A stretch of DNA of 64,000 bases from Asterias amurensis (taxonomy: Eukaryota > Echinodermata > Asteroidea > Forcipulatida > Asteriidae). Position numbers and translations under genes: made by a program. This document shows positions 1-11,357 of this stretch, in pieces. A model generated the notes under the pieces. It ran no database searches. It was not told the origin of the DNA and worked only from the letters and a program-made list of their open reading frames with translations. The stretch is taken from NCBI RefSeq assembly GCF_032118995.1, contig NC_092657.1:10417391-10481390 (forward strand), given 5' to 3'. How positions within the stretch are numbered: the first letter of the stretch is position 1; each line of letters opens with the position of its first letter.

Positions 1-503
1 TTGACATGACCTGACCTTTGACCTAGCGGAAATGTCTAAAATAAAGTGTGCTTTAATCGCTGCTTTGAACGTTTTATAATCTTTAAAGTCTAGGAAATTG
101 TGGGGGAGTCCATTCTAGGGTGACAAATTCCATAGCAAAAAAGTGATGGCATAAATTGTGGTACTGGCTTGAAGTTGCATGAATTCTTCTATTAGAACAA
201 TACGTCTTTCTTGCGTCATATTTAGATCGATTTTGAGTCGCACTGCAGATTTTCAAACAATGACTAAAACACAACGTCAGATTGGCGACAAATACCAAAC
301 TTTAATTTATGGTCACGACTTTGATATCCAAAATGTAACCAAAAATGAACGTTACATTTTTGGTACATTAATAACTAAATAGTAACGTCATTGACCAGAC
401 GTTGCTTAGACTTAATTATTTTGACATAGTTTAACCATAATTTTATTACAAATGTCTGATCATAATCTAACCGCGCATTAATGTTGGTATTTTTTGTGAT
501 AAA
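1..503. other. Unannotated AT-rich spacer
   Basis: I see no gene, RNA or recognisable repeat here. Short open frames on both strands (longest 71 codons) overlap each other and show no family resemblance. Confidence 0.5.
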
Positions 504-560
504 TTAAAGGGACACATCGGGCGCATTTCGGCTATTCGGGCTACAAAAAAGACTAGTAAA
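504..560 (+). mobile_element. One terminus of a TTAA-type DNA transposon
   Basis: TTAA at 504-507 is followed by AGGGACACATCGGGCG and then CTATTCGGGCTACAAAA. This matches, with a few changes, the reverse complement of the right end of the 42.4-44.4 kb TTAA element (AGGGACACACCGGCCG, then CTATTTGGGCTACAAAA). It is therefore a right-end terminus of the same family. No matching opposite end was found nearby, so it is a truncated or decayed copy. The TTAAAGGRR start resembles the T2/Kolobok transposon group (family knowledge). Confidence 0.6.
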
Positions 561-1065
561 TGAATTCGACAGCCTTCCCCGAATGAAGAAGAAAAGTCCC
601 TAAAAAAAATCATCAAATTTGGCCGTTTTGAGCATTTTAAAACAAAAACGAAGGTTGCGTTACTGTTCTAACCAAAAAGTGGTACAACCAATCCTGTGAC
701 CACTGGGCTAGTTTAACTGCCAGCCGTCTCAAAGTAACTTACAAAACCAAATTTAAATCTGTTTTTTAAACAAATTTGTTAACGAGTATTTGACGAAAAC
801 GATCATGTCTTCAAATTATCGTTACAAAATAACAAAAAATGGCGAAAAATCTAATGTAAGAATCGCATTTAAAGACTTTGTGGAACGGAAGCTTGTCTTG
901 CCGTGAGCTTGTCTTCGTGGAAGTTCTTTTCAGAACTGAGAAGTCTCCCGAACCTCCGATTATCTACTCCACGGCAGTAGAATAAAGCATTTCCCTAAAA
1001 ACAACTCTACCTAGCAAGTAGATACACACTACACACATGGTGTTACCGCAAACCAATTATACATA
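561..1065. other. Unannotated spacer
   Basis: Part of this may be the decayed interior of the TTAA element whose end lies just upstream. No open frame or repeat could be assigned. Confidence 0.4.
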
Positions 1066-1455
1066 TTAAAGGAACACGTTGCCTTGGATCGGTCGAGTTG
1101 GTCTTTGAAAATCGTTCTGTAACCGTTTGTTGTAAAATGTATATGGTTAGAAAGATATTGTAAAAGTAGAATACAATGATCTACATAAATATGCCTCGAA
1201 ATTGCGTGGTTTTCTTTTTACTCTATCGACTAACACGGTCGGCCATTTATGGGAGTCAAAATTTTGACTCCCATAAATGGCCGACCGTGATAGTTCGCGA
1301 CGTAAAAGGAAAACCGTGCAATTTCGAGTGATACTTGTGTGGAGATCATTATATTCTACTTTTAAAACATCTTAACCATATGCATTTCATAACAAACGGT
1401 TTTAAACGCTTTTAATAGACCAACTCGTCCGATCCAAGGCAACGTGTTCCTTTAA
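1066..1455. mobile_element. MITE family A, copy 1 (382 bp, TTAA-flanked, palindromic)
   Basis: TTAA at 1066-1069 and again at 1452-1455 bound a 382-bp element (1070-1451). It starts AGGAACACGTTGCCTTGG and ends with the reverse complement. The two halves pair almost along their whole length and meet at a perfect inverted repeat around TCAAAATTTTGA (about 1257-1270), so the copy can fold into one long hairpin. It encodes nothing. The TTAA duplication and AGG...CCT ends fit non-autonomous T2/Kolobok-like or piggyBac-like elements. The third copy at 17,006-17,387 is also exactly 382 bp. Confidence 0.88.
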
Positions 1456-2132
1456 TTATTAGTTAACAGTAAAATCATAAATAATTAACATAAAATGCTG
1501 CAGCCATGGTACTACAGCCCTTTATTTTCACAAATTTCGAAGGGTATCAAGGCAATTGTAACATTTTGCAAAAGGCACCAGGGAAATTTTGGGGAAAAAA
1601 TAATTATTTCCTAAATAATACAATCTGACACAAAATAATTATTACACACCACACGAATGTTCTGTTCTGCTTATTCCCTTCATGACCTACTGTATTCGTA
1701 GTTTATTTGTCTTTAAATACTGCATACACATTTATGATTGTCAAATCTTTATCATTTTCTAAAGGTTCATCCTTTTGTTTGACGTTAAAGTAAAATTAAA
1801 AAACTGAAACATTTAAACTGTTTGCATTTGGTTCTTGGGAATTAACGGTTCTGTCCAAAATACATAATGCCCAGTAACTTGCTTTACTCTTACACATTTT
1901 TCTTTTGTTATGGTTATGGCGTTATTCACATGGTCCTTTTGGACACTTCCAGATGAAGGGGAATGGACCCTTTCCATGAAATATGCTAATCACGTTCAAG
2001 CATGCGTACAGACCCTGTTGGTTGGCAAACTAAGCAGACGTGCAATCGCGTCTGCCTCACACACCCATTAGCCATGTACAAAACAACGCGATGTTCCCTC
2101 ATTTTGCCAACCAAAATGTTAGTGTGCACAAG
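1456..2132. other. Unannotated AT-rich spacer
   Basis: No feature seen. The plus-strand open frame starting near 2002 is the antisense shadow of the hAT remnant that follows. Confidence 0.45.
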
Positions 2133-3218
2133 CTATGTGCAATTTACATATTTCATGAAAAGGGTCCATAGTCGAGCTGGCTCAAACTCTTCCAACCTTG
2201 GCCCACCTACAGCTTGTCTTAGCAGTGTATTTACGGTATTAAGACGAAGACTTAGGCGCCAGTTACCCAAGATTCTCTTTATGAAGGAGCACATGCGCTC
2301 CACTTGTGCAGTTGCCACTGGGCCCACGAGAATTATACAAACAAGACGAAGAATGTTCAAGTATGATCGACTCTTACTGGTAAAACATTCTTCCACAAGG
2401 GGAAAAACTTCTCTCCCATATGATGTCGAAAGATGTCCAATTTGTGGGCCACCCACTAATTCTGGGCGAAAGCCTTCCTGTTTATATATCAACCCTGCTC
2501 ATCAAGAATATGTGAAAAGTGGTCACGGAGAACAGTCACCTCATCCACATTATTCAACACCAGATTCCCTTTGGATGTGGTGTAATTAGCTGGGTCGAAA
2601 ATATCAGCCGCAAGTAGGATATTGTAATCAAAGAAGGACCCGCACTGCAGGATTGTGTTCAACAGTGAATAAACACCCTTCTGAAATTCTGTTTTTGTAC
2701 ACAAATTTACTGGAGAAGTGAACCTAGCCCCTCGCTCGGTGCATCAGGGCGCCTTCTTGTTCTTCATCCTCAGCCTTCTGTATCTCTTTAATTACATCTG
2801 TAACTCTCTGGCTTTTTTTCCTTCTCCATTTTACATTAAGCAAGTAGCCTCAACCTTACTCCTAACATCCATAATAGGCAGGTCGCTGGTTTGAAGAGTG
2901 CATGAGAGGTCAGCAAGATCTTCCAGGATGTCGTTGTATGCTGGAAGGTAGTGATTAAATTTATGAGACTTCATGTTGCGAAGGTATCCCTTCATCTTGG
3001 CGGAGTCAGCTGCCGCTACATCGGCTCGTTCACCTGATGCCCACTCCTCAAACTGCGTACACAGGCTGCTGTAGTTCCTACTTAAAGCTAGTAATGCCCT
3101 CTTGCGATGGTCGATCCATCTAGTCCCCTGTGCTCGAAGTTGCTTGATGTGTTTATGGAGGGCCTCAGCAACTCTCTTCAGCTCACCCCTGACCGGTGAA
3201 ACATATAATATACAGTCA
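2133..3218 (-). pseudogene. hAT-superfamily transposase remnant (C-terminal half)
   Basis: Read right to left on the minus strand. About 3200-2880 gives a helical segment (GELKRVAEAL...RWIDHRKRALLALSRNY). About 2704-2520 gives a middle segment containing LAADIFDPANY. At 2492-2133 the hAT C-terminal dimerisation region appears, with the order LARL-type helix, ATAQVERMCSFIKRILGNWR, then VNTLLRQAVGGP. That ERxFS-like motif followed by a conserved helix is diagnostic of hAT transposases; the wording recalls the ZNF862/ZBED-like branch. Stops and frame changes between the segments (near 2840, 2700 and 2500) show it is broken. The N-terminal zinc finger and the terminal inverted repeats were not found. 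I am confident of the superfamily and unsure of the subfamily. Confidence 0.75.
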
Positions 3219-4697
3219 TCATCAAGTAATCAACCTGTGCATATTAAGACAGAATGACATTAAAAATAAAACAAATTAATAATTATAACAAATATAATAA
3301 CTAGTTTGATACATTGTTTTTCTAACCCGTTGAAAGCAATGGGTGGCAGAAGCAATTATAGTTAAACTATGAGCCACAAGGGAAACTGACTGGATACTAA
3401 GTTTTAACTAAATTGTTGAATGCTGAAAAAAAACCACAATCAATATTGTTGAAATATTATTTGAATTACTTGATGAACAAAAATAAAGGAGAAAAAAGAG
3501 CCGATGCAATATTGTTCCAAATTGCTTAATATTCAGTTGTATGAATTTGATTCCCACTGTGATGTTTTTATTTTTTTTTTTTAATATTTATATGTACCCC
3601 AGCAGTTTGATCTTTGGCTCCCCATTCTCAATCAACTTGACTGAGACCACTTCTTTTTCAAAAAGGGTCTTTTCACTGCTGCCACCATAGAGTACTGAGG
3701 AGTACAAGGGCTTGCATAACGAATCTCTTTTCAAGCTGTCCACCATGTATGTCCGGCGCATTTACCATTATGAAAAACATGCATCTTCAACAATTTCAGA
3801 CCCTTAATGCAAATCTATGAATGTGTAGTTCAGTGTATATTTCCTGGGAAAATTATACCATTTCTTTGATTTAGGCAGCTTTGAAATCTTTCCTACTTTT
3901 TGACAATATTTTGGACATTGTGCCTTTTGAACTAAATGGTCAAGGTGGTCAAAAGGAAAAATGTGAAACATACATGTACATCAAGTTTGAGCCCTAGGGT
4001 TCTTTTAAGTTATTACTTGTGATTTTGCCAGAAACAGTATTGGAAACATTTCAACAAAATTGGAAATGGGTGTTTCCAGTTTTTAATTTTGAACTTCTTC
4101 AAAACGGTTTAACTATGCGCATATTTTCGGTTTTATTCATGTTAAAAACCATGCATTTTACTCAAATATCTCACAGTCAAAAAGTTTAACAGAAATTGTT
4201 AACTTCCTTTAAAAGTGTGCATTGTTTTTTCATAAATAACTGTGTATAACACAATTGACCATACAAATACAAGAAACAGCAAGTCCAAAATACTGATCAC
4301 ACAACTATTTTGCTTCAAATGTAAACACAAATTGTTTATTATTTTCATAAATAAAAAAGTTTGTCATGTACAAATTACACTTGTTCTTAACTTACAACTA
4401 TATGCTGTAAAAATATCCAGTTGACACAAACAATGCTTCATAGAAGCCTTTTCCACAAATAAAATACAACAATACTGCAAATCAACAGAAAAGTGACAAC
4501 AAACCCAAATAAAATCTTGTTACTGTGATTCACATAAACAATTTTCACAAGATCATTTTTTTTGTGGGTAAAAGTTGCCATTTTAACCACCTTGGCCTCT
4601 TAACATTGAAATGTGTGATGTTTATCCATCACTTCAGTCCTGGAGTATGAAGGGAGCGTTTTTCCCCTAAAAAAACCCCATACTCAGCTCTGTTGCT
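3219..4697. other. AT-rich spacer with one SINE-B-related 20-mer
   Basis: No gene seen. Positions 3374-3393 carry the exact 20-mer CCACAAGGGAAACTGACTGG that forms the inverted ends of the tRNA-like unit at 40,050-40,267, so a decayed relative may lie here. A T-rich run is at about 3568-3583. Otherwise featureless. Confidence 0.45.
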
Positions 4698-6031
4698 GTA
4701 GGGGACATAAATTGGCGTCCCTTACTCAACCAACCCGTGTGTTACACTATACATCAGAAAGCAATGGTAGGGGACATAAATTGGCGTCCCTTACTCAACC
4801 AACCCCACTGTTACACTATACATCAGAAGGCAATGGTAGGGGACATAAATTGGCGTCCCTTACTCAACCAACCCCAATGTTACACTATACATCAGAAGGC
4901 AATGGTAGGGGACATAAATTGGCGTCCCTTACTCAACCAACCCCACTGTTACACTATACATCAGAAGGCAATGGTAGGGGACATAAATTGGCGTCCCTTA
5001 CTCAACCAACCCCTATGTTACACTATACATCAGAAGGCAATGGTAGGGGACATAAATTGGCGTCCCTTACTCAACCAACTCGTGTGCTACACTATACATC
5101 AGAGAGGAAAGGTAGGGGACATAAATTGGCGTCCCTTACTCAACCAACCCCAATGTTACACTATACATCAGAGAGGAAAGGTAGGGGACATAAATTGGCG
5201 TCCCTTACTCAACCAACCCCTATGTTACACTATACATCAGAAGGCAATGGTAGGGGACATAAATTGGCGTCCCTTACTCAACCAACCCGTGTGTTACACT
5301 ATTCATCAGAAGGCAATGGTAGGGGACATAAATTGGCGTCCCTTACTCAACCAACCCCACTGTTACACTATACATCAGAACGCAATGGTAGGGGACATAA
5401 ATTGGCGTCCCTTACTCAACCAACCCCAATGTTACACTATACATCAGAAGGCAATGGTAGGGGACATAAATTGGCGTCCCTTACTCAACCAACCCCTATG
5501 TTACACTATACATCAGAAGGCAATGGTAGGGGACATAAATTGGCGTCCCTTACTCAACCAACTCGTGTGCTACACTATACATCAGAGAGGAAAGGTAGGG
5601 GACATAAATTGGCGTCCCTTACTCAACCAACCCCAATTTTACACTATACTTCAGAAGGCAATGGTAGGGGACATAAATTGGCGTCCCTTACTCAACCAAG
5701 CCCTATGTTACACTATACATCAGAAGGCAATGGTAGGGGACATAAATTGGCGTCCCTTACTCATCCAACCCCAATGTTACACTATACATCAGAGAGGAAA
5801 GGTAGGGGACATAAATTGGCGTCCCTTACTCAACCAACCCATATTACACTATACATCAGAGAGGAAAGGTAGGGGACATAAATTGGCGTCCCTTACTTAA
5901 CCAACCCCAATGTTACACTATACATCAGAGAGGAAAGGTAGAGGACATAAATTGGCGTCCCTTACCCAACCAACCCCATGATACACTATACATCAGAAAG
6001 CAAAGGTAGGGGACATAAATTGGCATCCCCT
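4698..6031 (+). repeat. 69-bp satellite array A (about 19 units)
   Basis: Unit starts (GTAGGGGACATAAATTGG) recur every 69 bp, e.g. 4767 and 4836. Units differ at two diagnostic places: the block after CAACC (ACTG, AATG, TATG, CGTGTG or TCGTGTGC types) and the tail (GAAGGCAATGG against GAGAGGAAAGG). The order ACTG-AATG-TATG-TCGTGTGC recurs about seven units apart, which points to higher-order duplication. Because 69 is 3 x 23, two frames stay open for about 386 codons. These are not treated as genes. The same unit forms the inverted array at 19.1-20.9 kb. Confidence 0.97.
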
Positions 6032-6170
6032 AAGGGGCTTGTCTATGCTGCAATTTTCCAAGGTCATCATACAGGCAAACTGGCATCCCTTACTCAACCT
6101 ACCTGTATGCTAAACTTTACTTTAAAGCAAAGGTCAACAAAGGTCACAAATTGTATCTCTGTCTGAAAAG
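6032..6170 (+). repeat. Right edge of array A with junction block and decayed unit
   Basis: A 21-bp block at 6034-6054 is identical, in inverted orientation, to 19,130-19,150 at the inner edge of array B. After it, 6055-6165 contains a strongly decayed unit (ACTGGCATCCCTTACTCAAC, then ACCTGTATGCTAAAC). This resembles the decayed outermost unit of array B. Confidence 0.75.
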
Positions 6171-6224
6171 GAACTGGAAAAATTACTTGTCTAAAAGTGG
6201 TTATTTATATCAAATATATCTGCG

Positions 6225-6400
6225 TTTCAGCTCTTAAAGTGCCTTTCCTACTGAGCTATCTTGGCGTTCTCCCAATTTTTTAAGTAGGTTTGTACGGGGT
6301 GCCAGTCAAAAGCCATACAACTGTTAACTGCCGTGTAGCTAGGGATCACACAGCCAGGGGATCACCTTATTAAGATGCGACTTTTTGTTTCAGATATCAA
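6225..6400 (-). mobile_element. SINE-B remnant (tRNA-derived)
   Basis: On the minus strand this reads GGTGATCCCCTGGCTGTGTG, then CTACACGGCAGTTAACAG, TATGGCTTTTGACTGGCACC, and finally a damaged tRNA A-box (GATAGCTCAGTAGG). The order and wording match the better copy at 40,300-40,480. The B-box half is missing. Confidence 0.7.
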
Positions 6401-6419
6401 TAAAAAGCAATCAATATAT

Positions 6420-7077
6420 TTTTCTGTATATGATTTAGCATTCCTGCCAGTACCGGTGTTCCTTGTTCTCCATTCGTAAAGCGATGATCTTTCCTCCAAT
6501 GCACCTGAACAGTTGATTCATTCTTCTCCATTATAGTGGCAATGTCCGCTCTGCCCTTGCTTTCTTCCAGATGAACTGCAACAAGGTCAATACTGCAATC
6601 TTAAGCCTGCTGGTTGCTACTGAGACCTCTTGCTTCCCATGGTCACCAATACATACCTAAATTTAGAAACGCATTAGGAAATAATGTTGAGTTAAAGATT
6701 GTGATGCTTTTCAAGTAAATAATTGAGGGAAGCTTTTTGGGTAATAGCAGTGGTTTTTAGGTTAGTATTTTTCTGTACTTTGTAACTGACTTCATAGTTT
6801 CAGATTATGGACGATGATAACCTGGTGTTAATAATTTTTTCCTTTTCTTTTACTTTATTTAATAATTGATTCAGTTTGACTGTTGCTGGCCTTTTTCTGC
6901 CATTGTAGATTAGGTATAACAGTTTTACAATTCTTTCACCAAACTTCTCTATAAAAACAATTATACAATACTCACAGGTAGACAATTCACAGCAAAAGCA
7001 ACTTTATCCTTGATCATTTTGCATTTGGTTGTCTCCTTGGACAGGCTCCACTGCTGTTTCTCTGGGACATGCCAATC
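6420..7077 (-). pseudogene. Two exon-like segments of an unrecognised (probably transposon) gene
   Basis: Minus strand. Exon-like segment 1 is 7077-6976: it follows an AG, reads DWHVPEKQQWSLSKETT, then KCKMIKDKVAFAVNCLP, and ends in phase 0 at GTGAGT. Segment 2 starts after an AG near 6655 and joins in phase 0 (VCIGDHGKQEVSVATSRLKI), then continues with AVLTLLQ. It then shifts frame into GRADIATIMEKNESTVQVHW and HRFTNGEQGTPVLAGML. Frame retention across a plausible GT-AG intron argues for former coding. The frame change shows decay. I do not recognise the family. It lies just before the 69-bp array when read on its own strand, as the exon-like pair at 18.16-18.91 kb does for array B. Confidence 0.4.
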
Positions 7078-8040
7078 CTTTCAGCTGCTGAAGTGGCCAA
7101 GAACTAACCTCTTGTGAAACCTTGGTTTTATACAACGAATAAGAAGTAACAACTATCAGACAGTATAGTTAAAAGAAACTTACTCGAGTACACACTTTAT
7201 ATCAAAACTCTATAAGAATTAAAAACTTTTGCCACTGTATGTACTTTGCATCAATACTGTACTTGAGGTAATAGTGAGAAAGCAAATCCATCAGAGACGG
7301 TTGTACTCGATGTAATAGTGAATATTTGTAAGCCAATTAGAGACCCTCCCTCCCCCCGCTCCGTTGTGATGCTGTTTCATATCTGCTTAGCATGGATGGT
7401 CCAAGCATTCAACATTCAGCTCTGCCCTGTGCTGCTGTTGTATAACAGGGCAAACCCATGTCTATAGTCTAAGGACAGCAACCTACACACACATCATCTT
7501 AACTGCTAAAAAAACAATTATTGTATGATAGTTTATCAGTTTGAACAAAACAGGAAAGGAGATAACTTTGTGCAATTGTACTTGTTTCTTCTTTAGTTTG
7601 TGCGAACTTTGACATGGGTATAAGACAGCAAGTTTCAAACCTTTAAGTAGCGCAGTCCCTTGGAGTAGTCTTTAACTGAGTTGGTGACTTTGTGCTTTAG
7701 CTGTGGCTCCTGGTAAGGTCACCCACATCCACCTTAGACAACTTAAACCACTGAGGTGGCTGTGGCTTCAAAACTCCCCACAGCTTTTGTTTGATTGAAT
7801 AGGGACTCAGTACAGATTGAATCAGACAGCATGCCATTAATTTATTGTTACTCAAGTGCGCATGCGAGTATTCATGCACATGGTTAGTACGCATGTGACA
7901 GTCTACTTGTCATGTGCTTTACGATTGCGGAACTAGAGAATATTGTTGGCAGTAAAGATGTCTTCTCCACACAAAAATTTTATATATGTATAAGGTATAG
8001 TAAAAAATATATATAACACGGTTTGGGGGTGACCAGTCTT
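7078..8040. other. Unannotated spacer
   Basis: No gene or repeat assigned. Open frames of up to 65 codons are uninformative. Confidence 0.4.
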
Positions 8041-8200
8041 TATTAGCTCCCCTTGGTACTGAAAGTTGACAAAGAGGAATCTGACTGGCATAATACGAAA
8101 CTTCTGTAAACTTTTAGCAATTAAACTTTAAGCAAACTAGGACTCAAACCAAGCACCTCTGGACTAAACATGGGTAACCAGCACTAACAAGGGGTGAATG
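8041..8200 (-). repeat. Decayed tRNA-like SINE remnant
   Basis: On the minus strand, about 8175-8115 contains a B-box-like GGTTTGAGTCC preceded by a degraded anticodon-arm-like stretch. A segment to its left (GACTGGCATAATACGAAACT) vaguely recalls the SINE-B body. Too damaged for a family call. Confidence 0.3.
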
Positions 8201-8572
8201 ACTTTTTAAAAAGTGCATTTTTAGAAGCTCTTTCAGAGTGTATCTTTTTGGTGCTGCTGCATAATACTGTACTCCAAATTAAGTATAAAGTGTCAGGATT
8301 GACTGTCGACCCGGTTAGCAGCATTAGTAATATTTAAAGCACAGTCGGTTTAACAGTAACAGCATGATCTAAAAATGGGGGGAACATTATTGTTTACCGC
8401 CTCATCCCATCTCACAAGGAATAATTTATTTGAATAAGGAAAACGTTACATTTAAAACCTCTATCTGTGTAACCATGGAGGTAGAAATTAAAAACTAACC
8501 TCCTAAGTTGTAACCTCCTCAAAGGTGTCAATCCCGATGAGGAGAGCAAACAAAAGCTAGCAGATGTGTTTT
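8201..8572. other. Spacer with a dispersed CATGGAGGTAGAA motif
   Basis: The motif CCATGGAGGTAGAAATT is at 8473-8489; it recurs at 13.57, 14.49, 14.53 and 51.12 kb. No gene is seen. Confidence 0.5.
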
Positions 8573-8826
8573 TAATAGATGTTAAATTTGCATCGGGGAT
8601 AAAGAATATTAATTTTGGTTTTTTACCCATACACCGATGTGTGTTAGCACTGTATACTCAGTACTTTCCCGAGTCCTCGGGTTCGAATCCCACCCGAGTA
8701 ACATGCCTGTGATATTTTTTCACAGGACTCGGGAAAGTACTGAGTATACAGTGCTAACACACATCGGTGTATGGGTAAAAACCAAAATTAATATTCTTTA
8801 TCCCCGATGCAAATTTAACATCTATT
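8573..8826. mobile_element. Inverted pair of SINE-A tails (near-perfect palindrome)
   Basis: About 8573-8678 is the SINE-A tail on the minus strand. About 8679-8826 is a plus-strand copy from its B-box (GGTTCGAATCCCACCCGAG) to the end of its tail. The two arms, each about 105 bp, are almost identical. They meet around the B-box segment and could fold into a long hairpin. A third, head-only SINE-A copy follows directly. Confidence 0.85.
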
Positions 8827-9000
8827 ATATCGTTGCGGTACCCGCTGCCAAAACATAGGATTCGAACTGCCTCTAGCTGCCGGCAACCTCGGTAGTCTAG
8901 TTGGTAAGACACTGCTCTAGAATTGCAAGGGTCGTGGGTTCGAATCCCACCCGAGTAAGATGTGTTTTTGTTCTCACAAAAACAATGTAAAGATGGCAGG
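8827..9000 (+). mobile_element. SINE-A head (tRNA-derived), variant body
   Basis: Begins ATATCGTTGCGGTACCCGCT. Box A is TAGTCTAGTTGG near 8893 and box B is GGTTCGAATCCCACC near 8938. After CCCGAGTAA the body diverges from the other copies. The region before box A also holds an inverted box-B-like GGATTCGAACTGCC. The minus-strand translation is the common junk peptide RVGFEPTTLAILEQ. Confidence 0.8.
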
Positions 9001-9735
9001 AGTAGAAAACGCCTTCAAGCTTATCATTGCAGCTGCTGAGGGTGATCAGCACACAAGTCAATGTTATGTTATGTGTCCAATACATGAAGTCCAATTTCCC
9101 TCCTGGCACTGCTGTGCGTCTACTACTAGAACACCTTTATGTATGAAAAGTGAAGATTGAAAAATATTACTTACAGGCTTGTAAGTTAAAGTTATGTTTG
9201 TAAACAAAACCAAAGACATACCATCACAAATATAACATAAACTGCATTTTTTAATCTACTTGGCATACAGCAGCTTGCCATGCTTAGGCCACATAAAACA
9301 ATTGTTGACCATCCCGCCCGAGCGATCAAAACTCCCCGACCCCAATTTTGTTTTTTTCACCATAAAAAAACCCAGCCTTTTTTCAAAATGTACAGGTTTC
9401 AAAAGATGTTTCACGAAAGTTTTTATTCATGTTGGCAAAGTAAGAACAATTCTTCAAATATTTACTTGGGCTACACAGTGTTTAGTTGTTTGAAAAATAT
9501 TACAAAAAATGTCATCTAGGAGTTAAATTTGTTTGACAAAACTATTGAAAACATCAAAAACACACAAACCCTGTTTTATAGTGATTGTGATGATTTCTTT
9601 ATTCTTGATTTCATATTTGGCATGTTAACAAAACTTAATTAGAATTTTTTTTCTTCAACCTCCCTTCCTCCCCCCTCCCCCATCCTCAAGAAAAAAGTGA
9701 CTACATGTATCAACAATTTTTTTTGTATGTGGCCT
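9001..9735. other. Unannotated spacer
   Basis: No feature supported. The overlapping 77- and 79-codon frames at 9.26-9.52 kb show no recognisable domain. Confidence 0.4.
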
Positions 9736-9850
9736 TAGGTGAAAAAAAGGAGTGGACACACTCAGCTGGGATGGGATTTAAACCAAAAACCCTGAACCTT
9801 TTTCTTCAAGTAGCACTTGGCAAACTGACTAAGGCATGTGGCTGTTTCTA
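9736..9850 (-). repeat. Decayed tRNA-like SINE remnant
   Basis: Minus strand: GCCTTAGTCAGTTTGCCAAG resembles a degenerate box A, followed by GGTTTAAATCCCATCCCAGC as a degenerate box B at tRNA-like spacing. No family could be assigned. Confidence 0.35.
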
Positions 9851-10232
9851 ATTTCTAAGTTGTAACACCTGTATTTAGAAGTGTAAATACATGGTACACT
9901 TTGATAATTCTTACAGCCATATAACAAAACATGGTGTGCATGTAAAAAGACCCCATAATTATATAATTAGTGAACTCCCTTACCTGTCATCAGGTGGACA
10001 TGCAATTTTGACAAAATTGCACGAAGCTTTATCACTCTTAGTGAATTAATGTGGGACATCCATTTTTGCCTGATCCATACCATCGAATATGATGACAGAC
10101 AGGTCCTACTGCTGTGTCCTTGCTCCTGTATGGTACTCCCCCTACGCTCCTTCCTAAACAAAAATATATATAACATATATCTTTGACTTGCCCAATTTTG
10201 CATGTAAAAACCATTCACTTTGTGAACGAATA
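9851..10232. other. Unannotated spacer
   Basis: No feature seen. A 91-codon minus frame (9967-10,242) runs into the following MITE and is not supported as a gene. Confidence 0.4.
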
Positions 10233-10626
10233 TTAATGACACTGGACACTAATTAGTATTAATCAAAGACCAGTCTTCTCACTTGGTGTATGTTTTTGAA
10301 CAGATGCCTAATAAAATAACAAACCTGTGTAAATTTGAGCTCAATTGGTCGCCGAAGTTGCGAGACAATGAAAGAAAAAACACCCTTGTTACACGAAGTT
10401 GTGTGTATTCAGAAACTTGATTTCGAGACGTCAAATAATATAAATCTGAGGTCTTGAAATCAAATTCATGGAAGACTACTTCTTTCTCTAAAATTACGTT
10501 ACTTCAGAGGGAGCCGTTTCTCACAATGTTTTATACTATCAACCTCTCCCCATTACTCGTCACCAAGTGAGGTTTTTCTGCTAATAATTATTTTGAGTAA
10601 TTACCAACAGAGTCTACTGCCTTTAA
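10233..10626. mobile_element. MITE family B, copy 1 (TTAA-flanked)
   Basis: TTAA at 10,233-10,236 and 10,623-10,626 enclose about 386 bp. It starts TGACACTGGACACTA and ends TAGTGTCC-like with GTCTACTGCCT. Internal landmarks are CAAACCTGTGTAAATTTGAG, AACACCCTTG and CTTCAGAGGGAGCCGTTTCT. A second copy is at 17.43-17.80 kb and a relative at 39.7-40.0 kb. Non-coding. The TTAA target and AGG-like ends put it with T2/Kolobok-like or piggyBac-like non-autonomous elements. Confidence 0.8.
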
Positions 10627-11307
10627 ATGGGGTCAAAAAACCTATATCATTATCATATTGAGGTTTGTGTTGACTATTAAAGTAAAACATAGTGTCTCTG
10701 ATAATTTCATCATGGCAGAAGAATTAAAAACAATGTTCTAACTCCACTGCAAGATTGTGATTTCCCATCTCATTAGTTTGTTTGACCTCAACCTCTGTAC
10801 TTAATTAGTAGTATTGTAGGGTCATTTTTTATCGTCCCTCATCATGTTTTCGAACCCCAGCTTCGATTCTCCTTACATGCCTTAATACCATGTGAGACTG
10901 TGAAAGCTCCACTGGTGACAGAAACTTTGCAGTTTACTCACGGGAGTCACGGTCTGTATTTTTTTCAGGCTTAATCATCCTAAGAATAATGTTTCTTGTC
11001 ATAGGTTTAATTATGCTCAAACAATAAAATGATGAATTTTTGGTATAAATTACTAGTGCATTATTATGCCAACAATCAAATACTAGGTCCTGAATATTCA
11101 ATATTAAAATAAACTAACTAACTCTCTCAACGTAAAACCAAAACTTTTAAGAATCAACACACAATTAATAGTTGATTTCAAAAAAGATCATTCAGTTTTA
11201 GATTGTGAACAATTTTCCTGTTTATCTACTACACTACAGTAGGCCGTCAGACCGTAGTATACAAATATTGACTGCGTTGAGTGGCATAGTAAAACTAGTC
11301 ACTCGAG
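10627..11307. other. Unannotated spacer
   Basis: No gene or repeat recognised. Confidence 0.4.
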
Positions 11308-11357
11308 GTGATCCCCGGAGCAGCCGATGAGGGAAGATAGGCTGCTCCGGGGATCAC
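11308..11357. repeat. Perfect 18-bp hairpin, GC-rich
   Basis: Arms GTGATCCCCGGAGCAGCC (11,308-11,325) and its exact complement (11,340-11,357) are separated by 14 bases. Partial pairing continues outward (CTCG/CGAG). The stem is much richer in GC than its surroundings. It is not followed by a T-run, and the host is eukaryotic, so this is not a bacterial-type terminator. Confidence 0.85.

Noticed and set aside
2002-2589. 195-codon plus-strand frame
   Set aside because: Antisense to the hAT transposase remnant, which carries the recognisable motifs.
4712-5900. Two overlapping ~386-codon open frames (LASLTQPT...GRGHK and VGDINWRPLLNQP)
   Set aside because: They are by-products of a 69-bp (3 x 23) tandem repeat. 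Two frames are open at once, no start context or codon preference is evident, and the sister array shifts frame through 67-bp units.
11308-11357. Rho-independent terminator
   Set aside because: No T-run follows and the context is eukaryotic non-coding DNA.
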